Of a DNA stretch of 64,000 bases, positions 1 through 15,000 are shown piece by piece. The DNA comes from Antedon mediterranea (Eukaryota > Echinodermata > Crinoidea > Comatulida > Antedonidae). The stretch is taken from NCBI RefSeq assembly GCF_964355755.1, contig NC_092671.1, positions 17,882,001-17,946,000 of the forward strand, read 5' to 3'. The stretch's first letter is position 1, and every line of letters starts with the position of its first letter. The notes below the pieces were generated by a model, which saw only the letters and a program-made list of their open reading frames with translations, ran no database searches and was not told where the DNA came from. The position numbers and the translations under genes are program-made.

Positions 1-3000
1 AAGTGGAGATTAGCAAGAGTTACGGAACGGTAGAGTGGCATGAAGATTTGAAATCTATATTAAGAAAATCTACAAATGGAGATCAACATGGAGTGTTCCT
101 CTTCAGTGACACACAGGTACTGCACATTATGTTAAAAGTACATATTACCAGTAGTGAAAAAGTTAATTTGATACATTGTAGTGTAAAACAATATACAGTA
201 GAACGCCTTCTTTGGGACACCCCTATTCATTCATTCATCCAATCTTTTATTTTGGAAAAAGATAAAAAACATTAGTATTAAACTGTATTGACTAACTATT
301 AAGTTGACACTTCTCGATGAGATGAACATGGCAAAATATTTGCTTTAACACTACACCTAACCCCTATTCAGGGGACATCCATATTAAGGGACACTTTGTT
401 GGCTCTGAAGGTTTCCCCTTAATAGTATGTGTTCATGGGTAATAAGTTTAGAAATATTTTTTTACTTTCCTATTCAGAATATTTCTCCTTTACAACCATG
501 GTATTTGTTATTATAAATGTAAATTATAACTTTTTATCTTCCAGATTAAGCAAGAAAGTTTCTTGGAAGACATCAACAACCTTCTAAATGCTGGTGAAGT
601 TCCAAATCTCTTTCCAACAGATGAGAAGGCTGAAGTTTGTGAGAGGATGCGTGTCTTAGACAGGCAGCGTGAAAAGGCCAGACAAACGGATGGGTCTCCT
701 TTGGCACTCTTCAACATGTTTATTGACCGTGTTCGTGACCAGATGCATATTGTTCTTGCAATGAGCCCAATTGGTGATGCCTTTAGGAACAGACTGAGAA
801 AGTTTCCATCTCTTGTAAACTGCTGTACTATTGATTGGTTTCAGGTTAGTGCATCATGATTGCTTTTAATTTTTATGAGATTTTCTAATTATTTTTTAAT
901 TATTCATTCAAAAACATTACTGAAAAACAAGTGTTATGCTCTTCAAATTTTCAGTAAGAGTTAAAAACATGAAATAATGATAATAAAAAAAAATCTACCT
1001 TTAACAACGTATTTTTGTTAACAAATCATAATTATAGTTAAAATGATTCTTGGTTAGTGCATTAAGCCTGCAATTTATTACCTGTAATTAGTACCTTCAT
1101 AAATGTTATCAATTATGCTCAAATTTGTGATAAAATTAAACTGTTTAAAATTCATAGTCTTGGCCTGAGGATGCGTTGCAAGCTGTTGCTACACGTTTCC
1201 TTGATGACCTAGAGATGACTGACGAGTATCGATCTGGATGTATCAGTATGTGCAAACGATTCCACACCTCAACTCGTGATCTGTCTGAGAGATTCTTGAA
1301 TGAGCTTGACCGACATAACTATGTTACACCAACATCTTACTTGGAGTTGATTAGTACATTCAAGACGTTACTCAATAAAAAGAGAACGTATGTTACTGTT
1401 TCATAATTCTTTTTAATCCAAGCCTGTAGCTTTGCAAATGAATTCCCATTTTTTCTGAAGAAGCACATGTGATGCCTAACTATCCATGCTTATGATGTTT
1501 TTTTTGCCCATTTTGTGTTTGTATGTAAGGTTGTTTTTAGGCTACGTAAAACAAACTACTGTACATTCATTATAAATTTGCACAATGTCAATAGGGAGGT
1601 TATGAAGAACAAGAAACGTTATGAAGTTGGTCTTGAGAAATTGATGTCTGCTGCTTCACAAGTTGCTGGGATGCAGAAAGAACTAGAGGATCTGCAACCA
1701 CAGCTGAAAGTGGCCACAAAAGAAGTTGATGAGATCATGGTCATTATCGAAAGAGATTCTATTGAAGTTGCAAAAACAGAAAAGGTAGTTATCATCATAA
1801 TTACTATCATTGTCACCAGTTCTGTTTCTGTTATTCTTGTCAGCTGTATTGTCAATTTTAACTTTCTACTTTCAGTACCTATATTATATTTTGTTTTGAA
1901 TGATCACTTATTTCATTTTGAACTCAGATTGTAAAAGCAGATGAAGAGGTTGCCAACAAGCAAGCAGGAGCTGCTAAGGCAATCAAGGATGAGTGTGATG
2001 CTGATCTAGCTGAGGCTATGCCAATCTTAAACTCTGCCCTAGCTGCTCTTAACACACTTACACAGCAGGTATGAAATGATTTCTTACTTGTTTATTATTA
2101 ACAGTACTTTAATAATTTAAATGTTGTTAGCAACTAATAATGAAATTGCTTTCACATTCTAATTATTATTAAATTAACACCAGAAAACTGGAATTTTTTC
2201 CAAAAAGAGACTCTTCTTGAGGTATTAAAGGTCCCAAATATATTTTTACCCTTAGAAACGCATTCTGAATACTAAACTTTCTGGAAAACAAGATATTATT
2301 AGGCCAGCCCATTGGGAGAGTTGACTGTACAAAGTTTATTCTGGGTAACTTGATAAATAAGAAAAAGTTTAATTTTACTTTTTTAGGATATTGGTGTTGT
2401 GAAGACAATGAAGAGCCCACCAGCTGGTGTAAAACTGGTCATGGAAGCTCTGTGCATTCTAAAAGGTCTAAAGCCAGACAGGATTCCAGATCCATCAGGA
2501 TCTGGTAAAAAAATAGAGGACTACTGGGGACCATCTAAAAGACTACTGAATGACATGAAGTTCTTGCAGACTCTTGTTGAATTTGACAAAGTAAGAAGAA
2601 TTTATTCTATTATAAATATTCTCAACAGATTTACATTCCATTCTTTAATGTTGTGTATGTCTTTATTTTTACAAGAAAACATTAAAAATATTATGAAGAC
2701 ATTTGGAACACCTTTGCTCTATTTCTTTTTTAAGGATAACATTCCAGCAAACATTATTAAGATTATTCGTACCAAATATGTGACCAATCCTGACTTTGAT
2801 CCAGAAAAGATCAGAAATGCTTCTACTGCTTGTGAAGGTCTATGCAAGTGGATTGTTGCTATGGAGTCTTATGATAGGTATGTGGACTCTTTTAAAGTAG
2901 GGATCTATACCTCCTTAAAATTAGGAAATATGATATCCTTTATGACATGAAAATCTGTGTATTTGCGTTCAAAACAAATTTCCTTACAACCTTGAGTATT

Positions 3001-6000
3001 GACTTGCAGAGTTGCAAAGATTGTGGCTCCTAAGAAGTTATTACTTAAGAAAGCTGAAGGTGAACTGAAAATTGCCATGGAGAACTTGGAGAAGAAACGC
3101 ACAATGCTTCGAGAAGTACAAGACAAACTGCAGAAACTTCAAGATAAACTAGATGCTAACAAGAAAAAGAAAGTGGACTTGGAGAACCAGATTGATCTGT
3201 GTTCAAAGAAGCTTGACCGAGCTGAACAACTGATCAGTGGCCTAGGTGGTGAAAAAGAGAGGTATGCAAATCACCTATTGAATAAACACATTTGAAATGT
3301 ATTTTTGGAATTATAACAGTAATAAATATGGTTTACTTGACCTTTGACATTTTTCAGATGGAAGAAGACAGCAGCTGAACTTGGAGAGCTGTATGTGAAC
3401 CTGACTGGTGATGTGTTAATATCTTCTGGTCTTGTTGCTTACCTTGGCGCTTTCACATCAATATTTAGACAGGTATGAGTTTTACTCTAGACTTAGCACT
3501 AAACCTAGAATTCTTAAAACATATCTATTTCCTCCTAAACCGCACGGCTGATAAACATGCTGCTTTAGTTGTGAGATCTTTTAATCTTCTTTATCCATAG
3601 TCAATTTTTGTGAGATAAATATGTTTTTTAGATCAATTCCTTTGTGATGGCCGAATGCCTCATTTGGTAATTAATATTAATTTGGTAATTAATAACCAGA
3701 TTAGAAACATGATAATATTTCCATAATGTAGCAATATTCTGAGGAAAATGGATATATAAACATGTTTGGGCTTCTATTTTTGAAAGGGATTTGTTTTTAC
3801 CTACTAAACACAATATTCATGCTACAATATTTTATATCCATTTTTTTGTAATTGAAAAGCAAAAGAAACTGTTTAAAAAATATAATCAAATAATTTTTCA
3901 CAATAGGAACAAATACAAGAATGGTTCCAACAAACTAAGGACATGGGTATTCCATGCTCTCCAGAGTTTTCACTTACATCAACCCTTGGAGAACCTGTAC
4001 TTATAAGACAGTGGAACATTGCCGGTCTGCCAACAGATAGTTTCTCAGTAGAGAATGGAATCATTGTCAGGTATTAAACTATTATTTTCTTATTTTCAAT
4101 TCATTCACTCATCTTATCTCATCATCACATCTATCATCTTTGTACCCTGTCACCCATATTGCAGTTGACTCATTCCAAGATTTCAACCCAGCTCTTTAAT
4201 TTCCTTTTCCAAAATTCTCCTAGTGCTACTCAGGTCTTTCCTTTGCCCTTCAATTTTCAGTGTTGTACAATCACTGTCTTCTTTAACTCCTCAATCTATT
4301 GAATATTCTATTTTGTTTTTAATCTTTTCTTAGCAATGCTCGACGATGGCCTTTGATGATTGATCCACAAGGTCAAGCCAATAAGTGGGTGAAGAACATG
4401 GAGAAGGCAAACAACCTTCATGTTATTAAACTTACTTCAGGCGATTTCGTTCGAACTCTGGAAAATTGTATACAGTTTGGAACTCCTGTAAGTTTAAGAC
4501 TTTATTATGACACAAACATTGATTAAAATAATAGATTTTATATTCATAAAACTAATAATATCACTGAGAAAAAAATAGCCTTTTCAACAGCGCACTTTTG
4601 AATGTACTATACCAGGTATCGAATATGTGGAGTATGACCCATTTTAATGGAAATATCAGATCTGCTTTTCAATTTATGCAGTAACCCTGAATAATGGTTA
4701 AACATAGTGTTTAAACATATATAGCCCCTCGATCATTTCATGATAAAAAGGCCCCTTAACAAGGATGTCCCCAGAATAAATTGATATTGATACATTTATT
4801 GTGAGTATATTTTGTTCTGAATTAATTTATTTTACATTGTAGGTTTTACTGGAGAACATTGCTGAAGAATTAGACCCGATTCTCGAACCTCTACTCCTAA
4901 AACAAACCTTCAAACAAGGTGGAAGCATCTGTATTCGTCTTGGTGATAGCACTATAGAATACTCGCATGACTTCAGATTTTACATCACTACCAAACTGAG
5001 AAACCCTCATTATCTGCCTGAAACAGCTGTAAAGGTTAGCCTTTGAAATGTTTAACTTAATGCTTAGTTTTCCAAATCAGAATCAAGTAAATCACAAGTA
5101 AAGTAAAACACACAAAACAATTCATGCACATGATTGCTAAACTTATGGCACACCGACAGATGGATATACCATACCCAAGAATAATCTTCAAATTTACAGA
5201 AAACCAACATATGTTCCACTTTCACTTCAACAACTGTTGTAATTGTAAATTGTTTGTTTTATTTTGTTGTAGGTAACATTGTTGAATTTTATGATAACAC
5301 CAGAAGGATTAGAGGATCAGTTGCTGGGAATTGTTGTTGCTCGTGAACGGCCAGAATTAGAAGAAGAGAAGAATGCGCTTATTCTGCAAAGTGCCGATAA
5401 TAAAAGGTTTGATAATAAACAATTTACATTGTGTTACTTCAAAATATTTAAATACGCAGTAATATTAATACCCGAGTACATATTTTTAGTTGTCTAGACT
5501 GTCAAATTGTAAACACATTTCAACAGATTTCTTCTAATTTTGACATCCATGTTTTAGGTTACTCCGCCTCTTAATTCCACTTTTGTAATATTTACATTTG
5601 AATGTATTCTGAATATTAAATTGTGTAAATAATATTATTACACTTAGACAACTGAAGGAGATTGAAGATAAGATCCTAGAAGTTCTTTCAACATCCGAAG
5701 GAAATATCCTTGAAGATGAGACAGCCATAAAAGTGCTCTCCTCATCCAAAGTTCTTGCCAATGAGATTTCAGAAAAGCAGGCCATCTCAGAGGAGACGGA
5801 GAAAAAGATTGATACCACACGTATGGGTTACACCCCAATTGCTGTCCACTCCAGTATTCTGTTCTTCACCATTGCTGACTTGGCCAATATTGAACCCATG
5901 TACCAGTACTCTCTCATGTGGTTTGTAAACCTATTTGTCAATGGCATCGACAACTCAGAAAAGTCTGAAAACTTGGAAAAACGTTTGGAGAACCTCAGGG

Positions 6001-9000
6001 AGTATTTTACTTACTCTCTTTATTGCAATGTCTGCCGTTCCCTATTTGAGAAAGATAAGGTATTGATATCTGTATAATTATTTTCAATTCAGTCCATTAT
6101 TAACACACTCTAATACATACTTACCCTAACTTAAAAACTTAGAGGAAGTTGAGGATACATGTATTGTCAAAATTGTCAGTTTATGTTAAATGTAGTAGAA
6201 ATAAGCAACACCAATTAAAAGGCCTGTTTGCATTATGTTATACATCTAATAAAAAAGTCTAATTAGCTTAAATATAGCTTACAGTTCTGCTTCATTGGAT
6301 AGATTTTGACAGAGATAGATTTATATTATTATTTGTTGTAGTGGTGTTAAAATAATTGATTTACTTTTTGCAGTTGTTGTTTTCATTCTTACTCTGCACA
6401 AACCTACTGAAGCATGCTAAAGAGGTGGATGAAGATGAGTGGCGTTTCCTTCTGACTGGAGGCGTTGGTCTTGATAACCCTCACTCTAACCCTACATCGT
6501 GGCTGCCTATTAAGTCATGGGATGAGATTTGCAGACTGTCAGAATTGCCCAACTTCCCAGGTCTTCGAAAGAAGTTTCCAGCCCAGAAAGAAGGATGGAA
6601 AGTCATTTATGATGATACTGTAAGCTATTTCAAATAAATAACAATATATTCTATACACCAATTGATTGTTATTGTTTTTTCATCCTACCAAGTGTATTGT
6701 TGTACTAATACATTTGATATGTATCTTCTATAGGAACCTCAGCATCAGGCTCTACCAGGAGAATGGAATGAACAGCTTGGATTGTTCCAGAAAATACTCA
6801 TCCTTAGATGTCTGCGACCTGATAAAGTAAGTATATATCAGCTTGAAAAGATATTAGGATGGACCAATGAAACGATGAATGAACATTGTAGAACAAATTA
6901 TTGAACTGATGAAATCAGGATATAAGATGTAGATGCTAGATTGAATACAATTGATTGTACAAAAATAAAATATATTATTACAAATAAACAATGTGTGTCC
7001 TTTTTAGGTTGTTCCTGCTGTACAGGATTTTGTCACTGCTAAACTGCACAAGAAGTTTATTGAACCTCCGCCCTTTGACCTTGCTAAGGCATTTGGTGAC
7101 AGCCATTGCTGTGCTCCTCTTATTTTTGTGCTCTCCCCAGGAGCAGATCCTATGGCAGCACTTCTCAAATTTGCTGATGATCAGGTAAGACTAGCCTATA
7201 TAAAATAACAATATCCATATTATAATATGCTGATTTTGAGCTTTTAAACCAGTAATTGGCAGCCTACAGGTCAGCTACTGCAGTACTATTGTTCTTACTC
7301 AACAAACAAAAAAATGTTGAAAGAGGGATATCTATATATAAATTATGGTTAATTCTGACATAGGCGAGCACAATGCAAAAACTTCGGTACAAATCTCTGC
7401 CTTGGATACCTACCTTATCTATCTCAGATGTACCGCGAAACGTAGATTTGATAAAATTAGTTTTCAGTTTGACGCTATTGTTCCATATTTCTATCTTAGG
7501 AAGATATTATAAAGAGTTTTTTAACAACATTATGATTTCAACAGTAGATTTTCAACTCAATTTCAATTCTTAGCGGTCAAAGTAATTTCCGGGTTTACGA
7601 TGAGTTCACCTTACAGCAACATGGTTTCAACTATTTTCTCTCTTTTATACACAAGGGAGCAGTTAAAATAATAGATTTGACCCTAAAGGATAGTAGGACT
7701 GGAGCTTAAGTTGGCCATTAGTCATAGCCATTTCAGTTTTTTGTTTATTTTAGGAACGGACCGCGCGTGTGAAAGGTACAGCAGTTAAAAAATAAAAATT
7801 ATACTGCAAATTAATAAAGATCAAATTAAATATACGCCATAAAGAATCGGAATATATTGTGGGGAATAGTATTATAAAATTACATAGGGAGATTTGATGA
7901 TAAGACATTAATGGAGTGAAATCCCGATAGCTGAGTTTTATTGAGTAAGCTGGCAGGAATAACTGTAGGCTATCTGTGTCCCGTTAGGACCGAGATGTCT
8001 GCCCATGTTGCAAGCCGTAATATCTTCTTTCTTGTGCCGAAACGGCCAACTCTGTCACGGCAGTTACTTTCAAAAGATGTTTAAATTAAATAATGTATTA
8101 ATACTTATTAGGATGATATTTATTTGAATAAATGCCTCCAATAAAACATCATTTTGAATAATAATCACCAACTATCTAATAAACGTCCATCCCATCCACA
8201 TTTATAATAACACAATTATACTATTTGTAGTAGAATTCATCGCACTGTTATCTACAATTTACCAAGCATTTGTTATTCTTTTTTACCACTTTCATATCTA
8301 TTAGAGGATTTCATTTGATTATAAATGTTACCATATTATTAAAACTAAAAAATTTAACATATATCCCTCGAATAAGCACCTCCCTCAAATGAACTCTGCC
8401 TCCCCACCTCCGCCCTATAAGGGCCCTACCAAACAATAAAGACTATACTTTAAAATGTTATTAATCATCTAAGACACTATGAAACAGAGTAGTTTAGTTT
8501 TACGAATGTCAAGCATTTTCAATAATGGTAACCGCCAGAAAACGTACAAGGAGAACATTATCATTCCGAGAACCATCGTCTACACTTCCTAGTAAATAAT
8601 AACAAATATGCAACTGTTTCTCACACTTGATACTAATGGAGGTTTAAATAGAAGTTTTTCCTATTTATGCAATCTGAGATATTTCAGCCTTTTAATCATT
8701 AAAGAAGAAAGAAGAACATTTGAAAAAATGGTACTTTTACTTTTCACTCCTACCTTTGATTTAGTCTACCTAATCATGTTATTCTGTTCATAATACTTTA
8801 TTCTATTCTTATCAGTATCGCTTATTCAAAAAACATACCAATGTCAACATGAACGTGGTAAGATTATGCTGATAAATATGTGTCATATAAATAAATTGGA
8901 ATTTACTATGTTTTTAAAATTAAATTTGAGTACAGTTTTAGCTTTTGCTAATTTATAAAATGTTTGTAGTCGCATTAAATGTGTTAAAATCAAGTTCATA

Positions 9001-12000
9001 AGAATATGAATGTTTTTGTTTTATGAGTGTAATTCATTTTTTTGTGGTTTAAAAATCAAAGTAAAAGGAGCTAGTTTTCAACTATTGGTAACAAATGTGC
9101 AGTCAGTCAAATGTTTTTTAAGTACTATTTCAGCTTTTATTGATGTTTTAAAATAAACATTGATCCATCAAGGTACTGTATGGCTTGGGGAAGGTGGTAA
9201 TATGAGTGTCCTTCCTGGGAAAATATTAGGGGGTGGGGATGATGGATATCCTGTGTTCGCTAGAGCGTAAATTCCACTTTTAAGTTTTATTTTTAAATTT
9301 TAAGGTTACGGTATATGTACATTATTTCTTGCCAACTTTATTTTCCTCAAAAAGTTAAGATGGAATTTTATGCTAAGCGCCGCCCACTTGGTTAAAGCTC
9401 GCACATAAATTATTCATGAGCACCGTCCTGTGGCTTCCCGTCCTGTGCTGTAAATTCCCTATTGGCGAATGAACCAAACTCAATCCTATTCTAAATCATT
9501 TAATTTTACATTTCCACTATAGTATATCTGTAATAAACAATTATTTTTTGATGTTCATGTTAGAATAGAATCTGCTGGGTAATGCAGTATTTTAACTTTC
9601 TTTATGTATACATTACACTTACAGCAGGTGTTTGTATCATTTCAATGAATGTTTTTATACATTTTGTTGTACTTATTTTGATGAACAGTAATAATTTGTC
9701 TAGATTGATACATTTTAAGAATATGCGTATGTTGTACTAAGTATGCTCATTCAATCATAGTTTCATCAGTAAATAAGTTAAAGTGTTTCACTAAATGATG
9801 CATTTGTTCCTCATAATGTTATGTTATATCAGATTTATTACATGGATGTTCTTTTATCGTATTACTTAATTTTTCATGTTAATAGAGGACATGGTATTTA
9901 TTTTTATTAATGTTTTTAAAGGGATTCGGTGGAAGCAAGTTAAGCTCTCTGTCACTAGGTCAAGGTCAGGGTCCAGTTGCCATGCAGATGATTGAAAAAG
10001 GTCTGAAGGAAGGTACATGGGTTGTGCTACAAAACTGCCATCTGGCTGTGTCTTGGATGACAACGCTTGAAAAACTCTGTGAGGTAACTGATGATTTTTC
10101 ATGTGCAAATCTTAAGTTTAAAATTTTAAAGATGTATTGTCCCCCTAAAAAACTCATTTTTAAAACATTTTTTGTTGAATATTCCATTTTAATTTCACCT
10201 AATAGTTTTCCACCTTTACCAAAAATTGGTTCGAAAAAAGATGTATTTACCTAAAAAACTAAAGCAAACAATAGTCATAGTCAGGTTTTTGATTGAATTT
10301 AACCATTTGTTTGGTCATTTTATAAGTGAAAGCATGATTGACATGATTTAATCTTTATTTTTCATGTTTTTGTTTGACAATACATCTTTAAAGGTCTTTT
10401 CAAAATTATTTTATTAATTTTTATTAATATTTTGTTTCTTTGTTTTTCCACCAGGATCTCAATCCAGAGACCACACATCCTGATTTCCGACTCTGGTTAA
10501 CCAGTTATCCATCACCTCACTTTCCAGTTGCTGTTCTTCAAAACGGAGTGAAAATGACAAATGAACCCCCTGCTGGATTAAGAGCCAACATTGTTCGCTC
10601 TTATCTTAGTGATCCAATCTCAGATCCCGAGTTTTTTAACAGCTCCAAGAATATGGTACGGAAAAAGAAACATTTCAGACATATTAAGTTTCATGAATGT
10701 TTCCTAGGATGATAGTTGTGTAACTATTGTGGAATAACTTTGCACCAAGGAGCTAAACAATTGGTCAGATGTTTTGCCCTGTGTATTGTATAAATAGATT
10801 TAATAGAATTACTTGTTTTGCAGATATTCTCATTATGGCAAAACATCTAACCAATTGTCTCCTAGCTTAGATCATACCTTGCACACTCACTAAACAGTAT
10901 TTCTTTTCAAACACATTTACATACAATTAAGCTACGGCTGAATCATCTAATGTTCACACCTCCTTTTTGGGCTGCATGACAATAGTTCATTACTATTCTC
11001 GGCCTTTGGCAAGTAGCAGAGTTAGACTAAAGCTTGGTTCCCACTAGGAAGCAATGCAAGGATGTAAGCACAACGCAAGTGATTTGACCAATCAGTAGCG
11101 ATGGGTTATTCAAACTGTCACTTGTCATTGGCTAACTCAATCACTAGTGGGAACCACGCTTAAGACACCTTAGTACAAAATGTTATATATTTCATGTTGT
11201 GTCATTTCACCTTTCATTTTTCTTTTCACCTGTCATTTTCATGTGCTTTTTATCATCTCTATTACATTCTACATGGTTTGCTGTGAAATATCTTAACTCA
11301 CTTGGTTTGCTGTGTTACCTGATACACGCTACAGAAAAAAAGTGTAGGTTTCATAACAATTAGTTTTATTTTTAAAAAATATTCTTGGCAAATAACACCT
11401 TAAGCTCTACAGGTCTACACTATCAAACTTTATGTGACAAAAAAATGTGATGTGCCCATATATGGACATGATGATGTCATATCACTACCATATTTTGACA
11501 TATCACTACCATAGTTGGCCAGATCACACTTTTTTTGTCAACTAGTTTTATAGTGTAGACAGAGCTTTATAAACCTTTATCATCCATACAATGTCACGTT
11601 AATCAAATAAATTTTTATTGCAAAATCACATTAATTTAAAGCTGTCTCGCAACATAATTTTATGGATACTGACTATATGACTTTCTTCTATACTATGAAG
11701 TATCTCATAATCTCACCTACTAATTTAGACTCAATTCTAAACAAACAACATTGGTAAATCTATTGTTACTGTAATCTGAATATAATCCCACCACCTAATG
11801 TTACCAAATTCTGGCCTCTTGAGACTATACCGCATGGTGGTAATAACTAATATTTTTAACATAATATCCAAAATATGTCATCTATTCCTCCTGTCAACTG
11901 AGTCTGTTTATCTAAATTCTTTAGCATGCCTGGAAGAAGCTGTTATATGGATTGTGTTTCTTCCATGCACTCGTGCAAGAACGACGCAAGTTTGGACCAC

Positions 12001-15000
12001 TTGGTTGGAACATTCCATATGAGTTTAATGAGACAGATCTGCGCATCAGTGTTCGACAACTCTCTATGTTTCTGAATGAGTATGAGGTTAGTATGATGGT
12101 GCTTTCAATAAACCAAATTAAACATTAATTAACTACTTTGTCATTCTTATAATAATGTTACATACAAAATCTGATTCCATCTATTTTTACACTATTTTTT
12201 TACTGATGACTTTTTATTAAGAAACACCACAAATTTAGCATCACAGGTTAAAATAAATTATAAATAACACCCAATATTTTGACATTTATTAACAGGAGGT
12301 ACCCTTTGCAGCCATCAAATATTTAACAGGAGAGTGTAATTATGGTGGACGAGTAACTGATGATCGAGACAGGAGAACTCTTCTCTCAATTCTTGACAAG
12401 TTTTACTGTGAAGATGTCATAAAAAATGAAGATTATAAATACGATGTGTCTGGTGTTTATTTCTCTCCAAAAGATGGAGATGTAAGTTGTCCACATCAAT
12501 AGTTCTTTGTTCATAAAAAATATTGTCATAAAACAAAACAAAAACAAATGTGTTTTCAAATCTGTTGAATGAATCATGTTTATTACACTCTAAATTTACT
12601 GGTACCAATTGTGTTTAATCACTTTTGACAAAAGAAAGGAGTATAAATGGGACCTTTATTTTTTTTCTTATATTTTCTTGATGGGTAACTATTCAAGTAT
12701 TATATATATAGGCTTTTGGTTGAACAACAAAATGTGATCTCATACACTTTGGACCCAGGCCTCACAGAATTGGTTTCAGTATCTGAGATTTGGTTGCCCT
12801 CTCAATACTGTTGTATTCCACAACCGATGCAAAACATTGTGAGATTAAATGGTTTAAACAAGCTTACAGAACATTAAATTCAACATACCTGAATTTGAAT
12901 TTTCGACATGTAACAGTACAAGGATCCTATGCTGTTACGAATATTGGTGTACTGTACTTTATTGTGCTGTAAGCTTGTTTAAACCATTTAATCTAGTTAT
13001 ATACCAGCATGTATGAACTTTCATTCTAAAACATTGTTGTGTAATATACTTGATTGCCCATCAGGACTGACCCTTTTAATTTTTAGTTTAACCAACATAA
13101 ATTTGTCGTTACCCTAGGACTGAGGGTAACTGATTCAGGGACCACCTGTATTTTAATGTTATCTTTATATTTAATATTTGATTTTTTTTACAGTATGAAA
13201 GTTACATTGAGTACACCAAGAGCCTGCCTCTGAATCCGCACCCTGAGATCTTTGGTATGCACGCCAACGCAGACATCACCAAAGATCAAGCTCAGACTAG
13301 GCTTCTCTTTGATAATATTCTACTTACCCAGGTAAGAAATTCAATGAATGTATATTGTGTATATTATCATGCTCATTGCTATTCAGATCATTCTCCATAT
13401 TGGACCACTCTCATCCTTACAATTATTCAAATGTGTTGAGGCTCTAATTGATGTATTGTGTTTTATGAGTTCCAAATAAAAAATAGTAAATATATATCAC
13501 TAGCCAATCTACAAACCAAATTACTTTGTTGATTAATAATCCTGTGCTATTTTTACTTTAGTAGCAATAGAAAAACAATATTGGTTGCCATCTGTCACTC
13601 ATGCGATACACTTTATATTGTCAGGTCTATGTTAATAAAAATAAAATAATATTTTGTTTAGCTTCTGGTACAGTACTACCATTATTATCATAATTATACT
13701 ACTGTATTGTTGCCAGCTATGTTTAATACATGCTTGCCTCTTTGTTCATTATTACCATACGAATATGCATGATAGTTCTTAGTAGCTCATGATTCCTTAT
13801 GCTATGGTATATATATAAAACTTATAATAAATATATTATATTTCTTCATCTTCATATTCCCATCATATCCGCTTGTTGCTGTATTTCAATTTGTCATCCA
13901 TAGGCTCAGGTATTGTGAATGCAGAATATAGCTGCTATTATCAATGTTTATTGACTTTTTGATATACTGTATTTATTTTGATTAACAGTGCACTAACTTT
14001 GTTTTTTGTTTGCCTGTAAAATTTACTTCACTTTCAAATTATGATCAAACTAAATTAATATTTGTTTAATTTCATAACGAATTTATATAAATTGAAGTTG
14101 TGTTAAATGTAATAATTGTATTCCTTATCTAAAGATTACAGTTTTTTTATGTGTTTTTAAATTATTTTTATTTGTGTGTGTTGTATAATAATGTATCTAT
14201 GTAAAAACACTGTAATTTGTGTATTAAAATTTTTACACATTTTGAATTTTTTTTTCACCTTTTAATTATGTTTAATTTGAATGTAATGATTGTTGTTATG
14301 ATCTAAATTGGATTTTAAACTATAGGCATAAAATATATATTTAATAATGAATGTACAGAAATCTTTGAATCAAAATATAATGAAACTAATATATTCTATT
14401 TATTATCATTATTATAGTCCCGTAGTTCAAAAGGTGGAGCTAAAAGTAATGATGAAGTGATCAGTGATGTTGCAACAGACATCCTCGCTAAGTTACCCCT
14501 TGTGTTTGATACGGAAGCAGCTCTAAGGAAATACCCAACAACGTACACACAGAGTATGAACACCGTGTTGGTGCAGGAGATGGTGAGGTTTAATAACCTA
14601 CTAGTTACTGTACGTGCTAGTCTTATCAACATACAGAAGGCAATTAAGGTACGAATGTTAGATATATGCATGTTTTAAACCAAGATAAGTCCAACTTTAT
14701 AGGCCTTTAAGTTAATAAATAAAGAGTAAACATAATGGTTGCAATGTAGTTGAACTACCTATTTTGATTTAATTTGTATTAAATGTGAAGTGCGGTTGGT
14801 TTAGAAGCGGATCCAGAATTGTTTACAGACTATTAATATTGTATTTTAACGCTCTCCCCTGGTTAAAAATCCTAGAACCACCTCTATGGTCAGGGATGAG
14901 GTGATCTTTTTCTTTGCCAACATAGATCTGCCACAGTCAACAAAATAAACCATAGTATAATGCTTGTGATATAATTAAACCTCTACGTCCTATATGTTGT

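Noticed and set aside
1515-1934. 139-codon plus-strand ORF
   Set aside because: It is the dynein exon 1595-1784 read through both neighbouring introns; the first and last thirds are intron sequence with a clear acceptor at 1594 and donor at 1785.
6991-7188. Plus-strand ORF overlapping a dynein exon
   Set aside because: It is in a different frame from the dynein exon 7008-7184, which carries the conserved LSPGADP motif.
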